Assembly (NCBI GenBank): GCA_018823325.1
Contig: JAHJIJ010000015.1
Location: 434,001-498,000, forward strand
DNA length: 64,000 nt
Direction of reading: 5' to 3'
Origin: Alphaproteobacteria bacterium
GTDB lineage: Bacteria; Pseudomonadota; Alphaproteobacteria; Sphingomonadales; Sphingomonadaceae
A program made the position numbers and the translations under genes. Shown here piece after piece: positions 15,639 to 25,119 of the stretch; within the stretch, counting starts at the first letter, position 1; every line of letters begins with the position of its first letter. Below the pieces are notes generated by a model. That model did not search any database, had not been told where the DNA came from, and was given only the letters and a program-made list of their open reading frames with translations.

Positions 15639-16250
15639 ATGGCATTCACTCTGCCCGACCTTCCCTATGCCAAAACCGCCTTTGGCGACGACATGTCGGC
15701 CGAGACCTTCGACTATCACCACGGCAAGCACCACAATGCCTATGTGACGAAGGCGAACGAGCTGGTGGCCGCCGATCCGGCGCTGCAGGGCAAGTCGCTC
15801 GTCGAGCTGATCAAGTCCTCCAAGGGCGGCCTGTTCAATCAGGTCGGCCAGATCTGGAACCACAGCTTCTTCTGGCAGTGCCTCTCGCCCGAGACGCAGG
15901 AGCCCACCGGCAAGCTCGCCGATCTCATCAACGAAGGTTTCGGCTCGACCGATGCGCTGATCGAAAAGCTGAAGGCCGAAGCCGTCGGCCATTTCGCCAG
16001 CGGCTGGGCCGCGCTGATCCTCAAGGACGGCAAGCTGGAAGTCACCAGCTATCATGACGCCGATTGCCCGGTGGCGCATGGCGATACGCCGCTGTTCATC
16101 CTCGATGTGTGGGAGCACGCCTATTACATCGACTATCGCAACGCGCGCCCGAACTTCGCGGACACGATCCTCAAGAAGCACGTCAACTGGGCGTTCGTGG
16201 CGGAGAACCTGGACGGCAATGGCGCCGAGCGGGCCAATCAGCCGGGCTGA
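15639..16250 (+). CDS. sodB: Superoxide dismutase, Fe (or cambialistic) type
   Basis: Dismutates superoxide to peroxide and oxygen in the cytoplasm. 203 residues with all metal ligands: H27 in YHHGKHH, the His of IWNHSFFW, and Asp/His of DVWEHAYYIDY. The QVGQIWNHSFFWQC wording favours the Fe-type. AGGAG is about 8 bases before the ATG at 15639; an upstream in-frame ATG at 15615 adds eight residues that are not conserved. Monocistronic, with a strong terminator at 16275-16300. Confidence 0.95.
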   Translation: MAFTLPDLPYAKTAFGDDMSAETFDYHHGKHHNAYVTKANELVAADPALQGKSLVELIKSSKGGLFNQVGQIWNHSFFWQCLSPETQEPTGKLADLINEGFGSTDALIEKLKAEAVGHFASGWAALILKDGKLEVTSYHDADCPVAHGDTPLFILDVWEHAYYIDYRNARPNFADTILKKHVNWAFVAENLDGNGAERANQPG

Positions 16251-16274
16251 GGCTTCCGACTGGAATCGGAAAGA

Positions 16275-16300
16275 GGGGCTGGCGAAAGTCGGCCCCTTTT
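16275..16300 (+). terminator. Rho-independent terminator of sodB
   Basis: GGGGCTG (16275-16281) pairs with CGGCCCC (16290-16296) around an 8-base loop, with one G-U pair, followed by TTTTC. It lies 25 bases after the sodB stop. Confidence 0.75.
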
Positions 16301-16353
16301 CTGTTGGCCTGCCGCTGCGAGGGGCGGTGGCGTTCTGATCCGCCTATCCAATG

Positions 16354-16812
16354 CTAACTCAGCCGCTCGATATCCTCATGGCTGAGCGAGCCGGGAATGA
16401 TCATCACCGGGCAGGGCAAGGTGCCCGCGTCATTGCCGGAGAAGTGCGCGACGAGCGGCCCCGGTGCGCCCTTGGGCGCCGCAGCCAGCACGAGCGCCGC
16501 CACCGGTTCGCCGGAGGCCAGCATCTCCTTCACTGAGGCAACCGGATCGCCGACCTTCACCGTGATGGCGGGCTGGATGCCGGCTTCGGCCATCAGCGTG
16601 CCGGCCGCACTCATCGCCAGCGCCTCCGCGCGCGAGCGGGCCTCGTCCTCGATTGTGGCCTGCACCGCGCCCCATTGCACGAACTCGGTCTTGGGCACGA
16701 GCGCGAGCATATGCACGCCGCCGCCGGTCTTGGCGGCGCGTCGCGCGGCGAACAGCAGCGCGGACTCCGCCTCGCTGCTTTCGTCCACCACGACGAGATA
16801 AGTGCGCATCAT
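16354..16812 (-). CDS. Universal stress protein (UspA) family
   Basis: 152 residues forming one Usp domain: MMRTYLVVVDESSEAESALL at the N-terminus, LALVP, a central helix AEALAMSAAGTLMAEAG, and VAALVLAAAPKGAPGPLVAH with a later CPVMIIPG end. The G-2x-G-9x-G(S/T) nucleotide motif of ATP-binding members is not clear, so ATP binding is uncertain. The start at 16812 has GGGGGAG 6 bases upstream; a second ATG follows directly. It is read leftward, back to back with pdhC. Confidence 0.85.
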   Translation of the reverse strand: MMRTYLVVVDESSEAESALLFAARRAAKTGGGVHMLALVPKTEFVQWGAVQATIEDEARSRAEALAMSAAGTLMAEAGIQPAITVKVGDPVASVKEMLASGEPVAALVLAAAPKGAPGPLVAHFSGNDAGTLPCPVMIIPGSLSHEDIERLS

Positions 16813-16952
16813 CGCCAGCTCCCCCGAGAAATCAGGGGCATTAGGTGCGGGAATTTCGGCAAGGATGCAAGGCTTGGCCTTGACCGCGGCGGGCAAAGCG
16901 TGAAGGTGGCCGGTGATTGTCCAACCCGAAAAACAGGAAAGCCTGGCCCTTT

Positions 16953-18257
16953 ATGGCGATCAATATCCAGATGCCCGCCCTCTCCCCGACGATGGAGGAA
17001 GGCACGCTTTCGAAATGGCTCGTGAAGGAAGGCGACAGCGTTTCTTCGGGCGATCTGCTCGCAGAGATCGAGACCGACAAGGCCACGATGGAATTCGAAG
17101 CCGTGGACGAAGGGATCATCGGCAAGATTCTCGTGGCTGAAGGCACCGACAATGTGAAGGTCGGCACCGTGATTGCCGTGCTTGTCGAGGAAGGCGAGGA
17201 CGTGCCTGCCGATGGAGAAGCCAAGGCTGCTCCCAAGGCGGATGCGACGCCGGAAAAGAAGGCAGAAACGGCCAGCGCACCGAAGCAGGAACCGGAGGTC
17301 GCGAAAGCTGCTCCCGCGCCCGCTGCACCCGCGTCCGCATCCTCCGGCGATCGCGTGAAGGCCAGTCCGCTGGCACGCCGCATCGCTGCCGATGCCGGTA
17401 TCGATCTTGCCGCTGTCTCGGGCACCGGCCCCAACGGCCGCATCGTGAAGGCAGATCTCGAGGGCGTGAAGCCGGGCAGCACTGCGCCTCAGCCGGCTGC
17501 GACCCCGAGTGCCGCGCCGGCCCCGTCCGCGCCTGCCCCCGCTCCAATGGCCGCGCAGGACTTCGGCATTCCGCACGAGATCGAGAAGCTCTCGAACATG
17601 CGCAAGACGATTGCGCGCCGCCTGACCGAATCCAAGCAGCAGGTGCCGCATATCTACCTCACGGTGGATATCCGCCTCGATGCGCTGCTCAAGCTGCGCG
17701 GCGAGCTGAACAAGGCGCTCGAGTCGTCCGGCGTGAAGCTCTCGGTCAATGACATGCTGATCAAGGCGCTGGCCAAAGCGCTGCTGCTGGTGCCCAAGTG
17801 CAACGTGCAGTTCGCTGGCGATCAGCTGCTCAAGTTCACGCGCGCGGACATCTCCGTCGCGGTGTCCATCGAGGGCGGGCTGATCACCCCGATCATCACC
17901 GATGCCGGCGCGAAGTCGATCAGCGCCATCTCCACGCAGATGAAGGATCTGGCGACGCGCGCCAAGGACGGCAAGCTGAAGCCCGAGGAATTCACCGGCG
18001 GCACGGCGAGCCTCTCCAACATGGGCATGATGGGCATCAAGCAGTTCGAAGCGGTGATCAACCCGCCGCAGGCCATGATCATGGCGATAGGCGCGGGCGA
18101 GAAGCGGCCTTATATCATCGATGATGCGCTCGGTATCGCGACCGTGATGTCCGCCACCGGCAGCTTCGACCACCGCGCCATCGACGGTGCGGACGGCGCT
18201 GAGCTGATGAAGGTCTTCAAGGAACTGGTAGAGGCGCCGCTGGGTCTGGTGGCGTAA
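16953..18257 (+). CDS. pdhC: Pyruvate dehydrogenase E2, dihydrolipoamide acetyltransferase
   Basis: 434 residues: one lipoyl domain (lipoyl lysine K43 in [11 protein letters not shown]), an Ala/Pro/Lys-rich linker, a peripheral-subunit-binding domain near 135-170 ([20 protein letters not shown]), a second linker and the catalytic acetyltransferase core ending with [12 protein letters not shown]. The opening [20 protein letters not shown] is the alphaproteobacterial PDH E2 signature and separates it from SucB. A TTG 36 bases upstream is a possible longer start. The E1 genes are not adjacent; the E3 gene lpd follows after the thioesterase and the DUF559 unit. Confidence 0.95.
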   Translation: MAINIQMPALSPTMEEGTLSKWLVKEGDSVSSGDLLAEIETDKATMEFEAVDEGIIGKILVAEGTDNVKVGTVIAVLVEEGEDVPADGEAKAAPKADATPEKKAETASAPKQEPEVAKAAPAPAAPASASSGDRVKASPLARRIAADAGIDLAAVSGTGPNGRIVKADLEGVKPGSTAPQPAATPSAAPAPSAPAPAPMAAQDFGIPHEIEKLSNMRKTIARRLTESKQQVPHIYLTVDIRLDALLKLRGELNKALESSGVKLSVNDMLIKALAKALLLVPKCNVQFAGDQLLKFTRADISVAVSIEGGLITPIITDAGAKSISAISTQMKDLATRAKDGKLKPEEFTGGTASLSNMGMMGIKQFEAVINPPQAMIMAIGAGEKRPYIIDDALGIATVMSATGSFDHRAIDGADGAELMKVFKELVEAPLGLVA

Positions 18258-18263
18258 GGCGCG

Positions 18264-18668
18264 ATGTCCGGCGACGAGCACGTCCTCCCCGAAGGTGCGC
18301 CGGCCACCCGCATCACCGCGATGCCGGGCGATGCCAATCCCTATGGGGATATTTTCGGCGGCTGGCTGATGGGCCAGATGGACATGGCGGCCGCGCTCGT
18401 CGCTTCGCGGCACAGCAAGGGGCGCGCGGTGACCATCGCTGTGGAGGGCATGCAGTTCCATCGCCCGGTGCTGGTGGGCGACGAGGTGTCTGTCTTCGCC
18501 ACGCTCGTGAAAGTCGGCAGCACATCCATGACCGTGGATGTCGAGGCATGGCGCAGGGCGCGCCACAGCGAGGAAACTTACAAGGTCACGCAGGCCAAGT
18601 TCATTTTCGTTGCCATCGATGAAGTGCGACGCCCGCGCAGGGTGCCGCCGATGGCAAGCGCGCAATGA
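18264..18668 (+). CDS. Acyl-CoA thioesterase, hotdog fold (YciA-like)
   Basis: 134 residues: MPGDANPYGDIFGGWLMGQM is the hotdog motif with the catalytic-region Asn/Asp, and AVEGMQFHRPVLVGDEVSVF the following strand. Family members hydrolyse short- to long-chain acyl-CoA. The gene begins 6 bases after pdhC stops, so it is probably co-transcribed; a neighbour role in acetyl/acyl-CoA balance is inferred only from position. Confidence 0.9.
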   Translation: MSGDEHVLPEGAPATRITAMPGDANPYGDIFGGWLMGQMDMAAALVASRHSKGRAVTIAVEGMQFHRPVLVGDEVSVFATLVKVGSTSMTVDVEAWRRARHSEETYKVTQAKFIFVAIDEVRRPRRVPPMASAQ

Positions 18669-18688
18669 AGGTGTGCTGGGTCGATATC

Positions 18689-18747
18689 CCCTCTCCCCTT
18701 GAGGGAGAGGGAGGGGCCCGCCGCGAAGCGGTGGGAGGGTGAGGGGT
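18689..18747 (+). repeat. Left 59-bp arm of a perfect inverted repeat around the DUF559 gene
   Basis: The 59 bases (starting CCCTCTCCCCTTGAGGGAGA) are identical, base for base, to the reverse complement of 19084-19142. The identity stops abruptly at both ends. GGGAGGG at 18733-18739 inside the arm is placed 8 bases before the GTG at 18748 and serves as the likely ribosome-binding site of the enclosed gene. Confidence 0.95.
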
Positions 18748-19170
18748 GTGCCCGGCTACAGCACAAGCACTCTGACCCATGCGAAGCGTTTGCGTCGCGA
18801 TCTGACCGACGCAGAACGCCTGCTCTGGAACGCGCTCCGTAGCGGTCAAATGAGCGTCAAATTTCGCAGGCAGCAGCCGATCGGCCCCTTCATCGCTGAT
18901 TTCGTGTGCCTCGAGCGCCGTCTCATTATCGAAGTCGATGGTGGCCAGCACGCGGAGAGTGCTTCCGACGCGGCCCGCACGGCTTGGCTTGGAGACCATG
19001 GCTATACTGTGCTGCGGTTCTGGAATCATGATATTCAAAGCAACTTGCAGGGAACGCTCGAAGCGATATCTGCGGCGTTGAAGACCCCTCACCCTCCCAC
19101 CGCTTCGCGGCGGGCCCCTCCCTCTCCCTCAAGGGGAGAGGGTATTATGGATGGAGCATTTCGTGTCTGA
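18748..19170 (+). CDS. DUF559 (Vsr/PD-(D/E)xK-like nuclease fold) protein enclosed by inverted repeats
   Basis: 140 residues. The DUF559 domain is seen in [20 protein letters not shown], then [20 protein letters not shown], the putative catalytic [14 protein letters not shown], and [20 protein letters not shown]. Relatives belong to the restriction-endonuclease fold of the Vsr mismatch nuclease; activity is unproven. After residue ~112 the frame simply reads through the right inverted-repeat arm ([19 protein letters not shown]) and 20 bases into lpd, so the last ~30 residues are unlikely to be part of the fold. A GTG at 18739 is an alternative start. It splits the pdhC-thioesterase-lpd row and looks like an inserted unit. 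Confidence 0.85.
   Translation: MPGYSTSTLTHAKRLRRDLTDAERLLWNALRSGQMSVKFRRQQPIGPFIADFVCLERRLIIEVDGGQHAESASDAARTAWLGDHGYTVLRFWNHDIQSNLQGTLEAISAALKTPHPPTASRRAPPSPSRGEGIMDGAFRV
19084..19142 (-). repeat. Right 59-bp arm of the perfect inverted repeat
   Basis: Exact reverse complement of 18689-18747. The outer end of this arm (GGGGAGAGGG, ending 19142) stands 8 bases before the lpd ATG at 19151, so the repeat appears to supply the ribosome-binding site of lpd. A 3-base TAT occurs near both outer borders but with an extra C on the left, so a target duplication is not certain. Confidence 0.95.
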
Positions 19171-20578
19171 ATCCTATGACGTCATCGTTCTCGGTTCCGG
19201 CCCCGGCGGCTATGTGGCGGCGATCCGCGCGAGCCAGCTTGGCCTCAAGACGGCCATTGTGGAGCGCGAGCTGCTGGGCGGCATCTGCCTCAACTGGGGC
19301 TGCATCCCCACCAAGGCGCTGCTGCGCTCGGCCGAGATCTTCCATTATATGAGCCACGCCAAGGATTATGGCCTGGCCGCCGAGAAGATCAGCGCGGACA
19401 TCGAGGCGGTGGTGAAGCGCTCGCGCGGCGTCGCCAAGCAGCTCAATCAGGGCGTCACGCACCTGATGAAGAAGAACAAGATCGCCGTGCACATGGGCAC
19501 CGGCACGATCACGGGCAAAGGCAAGCTTTCGGTTACCGACAAGGACGGGAAAAAGACCGATCTTGCCGCCAAGCACATCATCGTCGCGACCGGCGCGCGG
19601 GCGCGCGACCTTCCCTTCGCGCCGGCGGACGGCAAGCGCATCTGGACCTACCGCACCGCGATGACGCCGCCGGAAATGCCGGGCAAACTGCTCGTCATCG
19701 GCTCGGGTGCCATCGGCATCGAGTTTGCAAGCTTCTACAACGACATGGGCGCGGACGTGACCGTGGTCGAGATGATGGACCGCATCGTGCCGGTGGAGGA
19801 CAAGGACGTCTCCGCCTTCCTCGAGAAGCAGCTCACAAAGCGCGGGATGAAGATCGTCACCGGCGCCTCGCTGGAGAGCCTGAAGGCCGGCGACAAGGGC
19901 GTCACCGCCGCAATCAAGGGCAAGGACGGCAAGACCGAAACCAGCGAATTCAGCCACTGCATCGTCGCCATCGGCATCGTGCCGAACACGCAGGATATCG
20001 GGCTGGAAGCGCTGGGCGTCACCATGGACCGCGGCCACATCAAGACCGACGGCCTGTGCCGCACCGGCGTGGACGGCATCTGGGCGATCGGTGACGTGAC
20101 CGCGCCGCCATGGCTCGCGCACAAGGCCAGCCATGAGGGCGTGACCGCTGCCGAGGCGATTGCGCAGGCCCTGGGCAACAAGGATGTCCATCCGCACGAG
20201 ATGGACCCGCTGAACATTCCGGGCTGCACCTATTGCCAGCCTCAGGTTGCCTCCGTGGGCCTGACCGAAGCGAAGGCCAAGGAAGCGGGCTATACCGTCA
20301 AGGTCGGCACTTTCCCGTTCATCGGCAATGGCAAGGCCATTGCACTGGGCGAGGCCGAGGGCTTCGTGAAGACGGTGTTCGACGCCAAGACCGGCGAACT
20401 GCTCGGCGCACACATGGTGGGCGCGGAAGTGACCGAGATGATCCAGGGCTACACCATCGGCAAGACCGCCGAGCTGGTGGAGCAGGACTTCATGCAGACC
20501 GTCTTCCCGCACCCGACCATCAGCGAATCCATGCACGAAAGCGTGCTGGGGGCTTATGGGCGGGCGCTGCACATCTGA
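19151..20578 (+). CDS. lpd: Dihydrolipoyl dehydrogenase (E3), PDH-associated paralogue
   Basis: 475-residue flavoprotein that re-oxidises dihydrolipoamide with NAD+. FAD-binding [19 protein letters not shown], redox-active disulfide [15 protein letters not shown], second nucleotide site [17 protein letters not shown], and the C-terminal interface [17 protein letters not shown] are all present. The N-terminal wording differs from the second lpd of this window (45549-46952), and its location after pdhC assigns it to pyruvate dehydrogenase. The ATG at 19151 overlaps the DUF559 frame by 20 bases. Confidence 0.95.
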   Translation: MEHFVSESYDVIVLGSGPGGYVAAIRASQLGLKTAIVERELLGGICLNWGCIPTKALLRSAEIFHYMSHAKDYGLAAEKISADIEAVVKRSRGVAKQLNQGVTHLMKKNKIAVHMGTGTITGKGKLSVTDKDGKKTDLAAKHIIVATGARARDLPFAPADGKRIWTYRTAMTPPEMPGKLLVIGSGAIGIEFASFYNDMGADVTVVEMMDRIVPVEDKDVSAFLEKQLTKRGMKIVTGASLESLKAGDKGVTAAIKGKDGKTETSEFSHCIVAIGIVPNTQDIGLEALGVTMDRGHIKTDGLCRTGVDGIWAIGDVTAPPWLAHKASHEGVTAAEAIAQALGNKDVHPHEMDPLNIPGCTYCQPQVASVGLTEAKAKEAGYTVKVGTFPFIGNGKAIALGEAEGFVKTVFDAKTGELLGAHMVGAEVTEMIQGYTIGKTAELVEQDFMQTVFPHPTISESMHESVLGAYGRALHI

Positions 20579-20589
20579 TCCGGGGCCGG

Positions 20590-21246
20590 ATGCGGCTGGC
20601 GTTAACTCCGGGCACGGCGCTGAGCCTTGCACTGGGATTGGCGGCGCTGGTCGTGGCTATCGGCTTTCTGCAGCCGACGGGGCTGTTCGCGCCGGTCGAT
20701 GAAGGCCTTATGTGGCTCGGCGGCAAGCTCCATGGCCTGCCCGGCGCCGGGCTCGTGACTCATGGCGCGGTTGCGCTGGACCGGCTTGGGACCGCGGGCG
20801 GTCGCGCGATGATCGCGCTGTCGCTTGGCCTGGTGTTCATCAAGCTGGGTCGCCCGGAGCTGCTGATGCGGCTGCTCATCGCGGGGCTAGGTACGGCGGT
20901 GGTCAATACGCTGGTGAAGCTTGCCTTCAATGCGCCACGCCCGGACGCGCTCCCCGGCATCATCGAGACAGTCGGCACCAGCTTTCCCAGTGGCCATGCG
21001 GCAGGCGCGATGGCGCTTTATGGCGCACTCGCACTGATGGTGCGCTCGCCGCTTGTGTGGCTGGGCTGCGCAGCGATGATCCTCGGCACGGGCGCGAGCC
21101 GTGTCTGGCTGGGCGTCCACTGGCCGAGCGATGTGGTCGCCGGCTGGGCCGTGGGGCTGGCCTGGCTGATGATCTTGGCGTGGTGGCTGCCATTGGCGCG
21201 GACGCAGGCAGGCACCTCCGAGCCTGTCTTGCCAACGCCGGTCTGA
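20590..21246 (+). CDS. PAP2-superfamily phosphatase, membrane-bound
   Basis: 218 residues with about six membrane helices. The three phosphatase signatures are visible: KLAFNAPRPD (C1), PSGHAAG (C2) and SRVWLGVHWPSDVVAG (C3). Such proteins remove phosphate from phosphatidate, undecaprenyl diphosphate or lipid A. The ATG at 20590 lies 11 bases after lpd, in the same direction; the substrate cannot be read from the sequence. Confidence 0.9.
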   Translation: MRLALTPGTALSLALGLAALVVAIGFLQPTGLFAPVDEGLMWLGGKLHGLPGAGLVTHGAVALDRLGTAGGRAMIALSLGLVFIKLGRPELLMRLLIAGLGTAVVNTLVKLAFNAPRPDALPGIIETVGTSFPSGHAAGAMALYGALALMVRSPLVWLGCAAMILGTGASRVWLGVHWPSDVVAGWAVGLAWLMILAWWLPLARTQAGTSEPVLPTPV

Positions 21247-21628
21247 CGAGACCGACACGTTCCAAACGGGCTGCATGTGGTAAACTGTTGCGCGCCATTG
21301 AAGATTTCGCAACTGCGTTGCACGGATGCCGCAGTGCACAACATCCTGTTGATATGCAGGCCTTTTCTGGAATGATTTTCGTTTCCTAAGTAAGCCTTGG
21401 GCCCTTCATTGACGAGAAACCGGAGATTTCGCAATGGCGAGATCAGAGCGCTCGCCAGTATAGGCTGCTCATCGTCATAATTGAGTCACGTGCGCCCGCC
21501 ACGGCGCCCTGAGAAATATCCACAGACCAAAAGCGAGAGGATGTGCCTGAACGCCCCCCGGGGTGTGGCGTTGCCGTGTGAACGGCAGCTCGAGACCAGT
21601 TTTCGTGTTGATCTAAAGGGGATCTTCG
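21247..21628. other. Intergenic stretch of 382 bases upstream of the TonB receptor
   Basis: No gene seen. AGATTTCGCAA occurs twice as a direct repeat, at 21302-21312 and 21424-21434, and could mark regulator sites. The strong ribosome-binding site AAGGGG sits 8 bases before the receptor ATG. No clear sigma-70 promoter was chosen. Confidence 0.45.
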
Positions 21629-24600
21629 ATGAGCAATTTCCGCTTCTTCCTCGCCGCTTCGGCAGCGACTCTTGCGGCCGCCACAGTGGCGGTCAGCCCT
21701 GTCCATGCGCAGGAAACCACCTCCTCCGTGCGCGGTACGGTAACCGCTGAAGGCGCTGCCGTTCCCGGCGCGTCCGTCACCGTGACGCACGTCCCCTCCG
21801 GCACCGTGTCACGCGCCACCACGGGTAGCGACGGCAGCTTCTCTGCCACCGGCCTGCGTATCGGCGGCCCCTACACCATCGTCGTCTCCGCACCGGGCTA
21901 TCTGGACGCCACCGTGACGGACGCCAATCTGACCGCCGGCCAGACCTTCCGCCTGCCAGTCAGCCTGACCGCCGAGGGCGAGACGATCGTCGTCACCGCA
22001 TCGTCCGTCTCCGGCGCCGGCTCCTACAGCCAGGGCCCGGCCAGCGCCTTCACGCGTGATGACATCGAGGGTGTTGCCTCGGTCAACCGCGACATCAGGG
22101 ACGTGGTACGCCGCGACGCCTTCGCCACGCTCGACCTCACGAACAGCCGCGCCGTTTCCATCGCCGGCCAGAACCCGCGCTTCAATCGCTTCTCGGTCGA
22201 CGGCGTGCAGTTCTCCGACGACTTCGGCCTCAACAATGGCGGCCTGCCGACCGGTCGCGGCCCTGTGCCGCTGGACGCCGTTGGCCAAATCTCGGTCAAG
22301 GTCGCGCCTTACGACATTACCGCAGGCGACCTGCAGGGCGGCGCCATCGACGTCGTGCTTCTCTCGGGCACCAATGAGTGGAGCGGCACGGGCTTCTATA
22401 GCCTCAGCACCGACGGCCTGACCAGCAACCGTACCAAGAACCGCGAGATCAACCTCGACTTCGAAAGCCGCGTCTATGGCGCAATGCTGCGCGGCCCCAT
22501 CGTTCCCGATCGCCTTTTCTTCATGGTCGCAGGCGAGCGGACGCGCGAATCGACGCCGATCAGCAACGGCCCGGAAGGCATGGGTTTTGCCAATGAAGTG
22601 CCGGGTGTCACCCAGGCCCTGCTCGATCAGGTCGCTGGCATCACGCAGGACGTTTACGATTATGACGCCGGTGGGGTCGTCTCGAGCACCAGCGAGAAGG
22701 ACGACAAGCTCGTCGTCAAGCTCGACGCCAACCTCTCCGACACGCAGCGCGCCTCTGCGACCTACATCTACAATGATGGCGCCTTCTACGTGCAGAACGG
22801 GCGTGACACGAACTTCTACACCGGCACGCAGACGGATGCTGCCCGCCCGCAATATGGCTTCTCGTCAAACGACTATCTGCTGACAGAACAAGTTCATTCC
22901 GGCGTCTTCCAGTTGAACAGCGAATGGTCCGACAGCTTCTCGACCGAGGCTCGCGTCGCCTATCGCAAGTACAAGCGCGGTCAGGTGCCGACGCAGGGCG
23001 CGAACTTCTCGCAGTTCTCGGTTTGTACGGATGAAACCTCGCAGGTAGATCCGAGCAGCACCGGAGCCACCTCAGCCGTGACCTGCAACTCGCCGGTCAT
23101 CAACATCGGCCCCAACCCGTCGCGCCAGTTCAATGCGCTGGAGAGCGAGAACATCGCTGGTCAGTTCATTGCAGAGCTGAACAAGAACAATCATCGCGTG
23201 CGGTTCCTGGCCGGGTTCGAGCATGTGAAGACGTTCAACGCCTTCATGCAGGATGCCCTCGGCAGCTATTATTTCGACTCGCTGGAGGATTACGAAAACC
23301 AGCGCGCCAGCCTGCTGCGTTACCAGAACGCGCGCACGCTCAATCTCGATGATGCGGCGGCCCGCTTCAAGTACACGATGTTTACCTTCGGCATCATGGA
23401 TGACTGGGAGGTCACACCCGACTTCAGCCTCGGCTACGGTGTGCGTTGGGACGTCTACCGGATGAATACACCGGTTCCGCTCAACCCGAATTTCGTGGAC
23501 CGACTGGGCTATGCCAACACGTCGACGTTGGGCGGTCGCGATGTGCTCCAGCCGCGCTTTGGCTTCGACTGGCGCGCCACTGATCGCCTGTCGATCCGCG
23601 GTGGCGGTGGCCTGTTCGCTGGCGGTTCACCGGACGTCTGGGTCTCCAACAGCTATTCGAACACCGGCATCGTGACATCGAACGTGACCGTCCAGCGGAA
23701 CAACACGGGCGGCGTGACCGGCGGTGCCGAATCGGGCCTGCTGAACGTCAACGGCCGCGACATTGCCCAGTCCGTGCAGGATGCGATCGCCGGTGCCAGT
23801 GCCAACCCGAACGGGCTTGTGGCGGCGATCGATCCGAACCTAAAGCTGCCGAGCCAGTGGAAAGCCAGCCTGTCAGTGGACTATCAGGCCAATCTGGGTC
23901 CGCTTGGCGATGGCTGGAATTTCGGTGCCGACGTTCTGTATTCGCGCGTGAAGGACACGCTGATCGTCGTGAACGGCCGTCTGGTGCCGACCGGTCAGAC
24001 GACCCTCGACGGCCGCCCGAAATATGTGAGTGTCGTTGGTCCCAACGACAGCAATGCCGATCTCATCCTGACCAATGGTGACGAAGGCCGCAGCATTGTG
24101 GGCGTGGTCCGTCTGGACAAGAGCTTCAGCAACGGCTTCTCGTTCGGCGGCAGCTACACCTGGCAGGATGTGGAGGAACTCAACCCGCTCACGTCTTCCA
24201 CGCCGACCTCCAACTACGGAAATGCATTCTACGACGACCCGAACTATCCCGCCTATGGAACTTCGAATGACGAGACCCGGTGGCAGTTCAAATATTATGC
24301 CGGCTTTGAGCACGCCTTCTTCGGCGATGCCAAGACCCGCATCCAGCTCTTCGGTGAAACCCGCTCGGGCAAGCCATACAGCTACATGATGAACGATGCT
24401 TCGGCGATTGGCGGCGTCTCGCAGCTGTTCGGCGTGTCGCGCACCGGTGGCCGTCATCTGCTCTATGTGCCGGACGTCAGCGCCATCGATGCCGACCCTG
24501 CTGTCACTTACGCAAATCAGGCGACCTTCGAGGCCGTGCAAGCGCTGGTCAATGGAACTGCTCTGAAGGAATATCAGGGCCGGACAGCGCCGAAGAACAT

Positions 24601-24904
24601 CGGCCGCTCCTCCAGCTTCACCAAGATCGACCTGCATCTGGAGCAGGAAGTGCCGACGCCGCTCGGCGGGCTTTCGCGCTTCACCGTGTTTGCCGACATC
24701 GAGAACGTCCTGAACTTCATCGATCGTGACTGGGGTCAGTTGCGTCAGGTGAGCTTCCCTTACCAGGCGACGGTCGTGCGGGCGACGTGCGGCAATGCGG
24801 AATGCACGCAGTATCTCTACTCGCAGGCAACGACGCCTCAGGAGAGCGTGCAGGCCCGTCAGTCGCTCTATCAGGTCCGGCTGGGCGTGCGCTTCAGCTT
24901 CTGA
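21629..24904 (+). CDS. TonB-dependent outer membrane receptor, Oar-like, with carboxypeptidase-regulatory-like domain
   Basis: 1091 residues. Signal peptide (FRFFLAASAATLAAATVAVS, cleavage after VHAQ), then an Ig-like carboxypeptidase regulatory domain (SVRGTVTAEGAAVPGASVTV), a TonB box-like ETIVVTAS near residue 115, a plug domain (VAPYDITAGDLQGGAIDVVL) and a large beta barrel ending in the aromatic residue of VRLGVRFSF, as needed for BAM insertion. The order CarboxypepD_reg-plug-barrel is that of Oar/SusC-like transporters rather than simple siderophore receptors. Substrate unknown; the next gene region lacks a partner lipoprotein. Confidence 0.93.
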   Translation: MSNFRFFLAASAATLAAATVAVSPVHAQETTSSVRGTVTAEGAAVPGASVTVTHVPSGTVSRATTGSDGSFSATGLRIGGPYTIVVSAPGYLDATVTDANLTAGQTFRLPVSLTAEGETIVVTASSVSGAGSYSQGPASAFTRDDIEGVASVNRDIRDVVRRDAFATLDLTNSRAVSIAGQNPRFNRFSVDGVQFSDDFGLNNGGLPTGRGPVPLDAVGQISVKVAPYDITAGDLQGGAIDVVLLSGTNEWSGTGFYSLSTDGLTSNRTKNREINLDFESRVYGAMLRGPIVPDRLFFMVAGERTRESTPISNGPEGMGFANEVPGVTQALLDQVAGITQDVYDYDAGGVVSSTSEKDDKLVVKLDANLSDTQRASATYIYNDGAFYVQNGRDTNFYTGTQTDAARPQYGFSSNDYLLTEQVHSGVFQLNSEWSDSFSTEARVAYRKYKRGQVPTQGANFSQFSVCTDETSQVDPSSTGATSAVTCNSPVINIGPNPSRQFNALESENIAGQFIAELNKNNHRVRFLAGFEHVKTFNAFMQDALGSYYFDSLEDYENQRASLLRYQNARTLNLDDAAARFKYTMFTFGIMDDWEVTPDFSLGYGVRWDVYRMNTPVPLNPNFVDRLGYANTSTLGGRDVLQPRFGFDWRATDRLSIRGGGGLFAGGSPDVWVSNSYSNTGIVTSNVTVQRNNTGGVTGGAESGLLNVNGRDIAQSVQDAIAGASANPNGLVAAIDPNLKLPSQWKASLSVDYQANLGPLGDGWNFGADVLYSRVKDTLIVVNGRLVPTGQTTLDGRPKYVSVVGPNDSNADLILTNGDEGRSIVGVVRLDKSFSNGFSFGGSYTWQDVEELNPLTSSTPTSNYGNAFYDDPNYPAYGTSNDETRWQFKYYAGFEHAFFGDAKTRIQLFGETRSGKPYSYMMNDASAIGGVSQLFGVSRTGGRHLLYVPDVSAIDADPAVTYANQATFEAVQALVNGTALKEYQGRTAPKNIGRSSSFTKIDLHLEQEVPTPLGGLSRFTVFADIENVLNFIDRDWGQLRQVSFPYQATVVRATCGNAECTQYLYSQATTPQESVQARQSLYQVRLGVRFSF

Positions 24905-24926
24905 TCCAGCAAGAATGAAAGTTTGG

Positions 24927-24957
24927 AAGGGCGGGGGCAGCGATGCTCCCGCCCTTT
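24927..24957 (+). terminator. Rho-independent terminator of the TonB receptor gene
   Basis: AAGGGCGGGGGCA (24927-24939) pairs with TGCTCCCGCCCTT (24944-24956), broken by one G-T pair, followed by TTGACTTT. It begins 22 bases after the stop codon. Confidence 0.75.
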
Positions 24958-25119
24958 GACTTTGGAGGCGCCCTCGCTGCAGCCATGTCACGCGTTGACG
25001 GTATTTGGCTTGCTCCCTCCCGCTTTCCCGGCCTATGGAAGCGCCGCCTTCCGTGACCGATCATGCCGCAATCCAGGCGAGACGATGGCGGACGCTGGCC
25101 ATCCGGATAAGGCGGTAGA

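Noticed and set aside
16809..18665. 618-codon open frame on the minus strand
   Set aside because: Antisense of pdhC and the thioesterase; no family resemblance.
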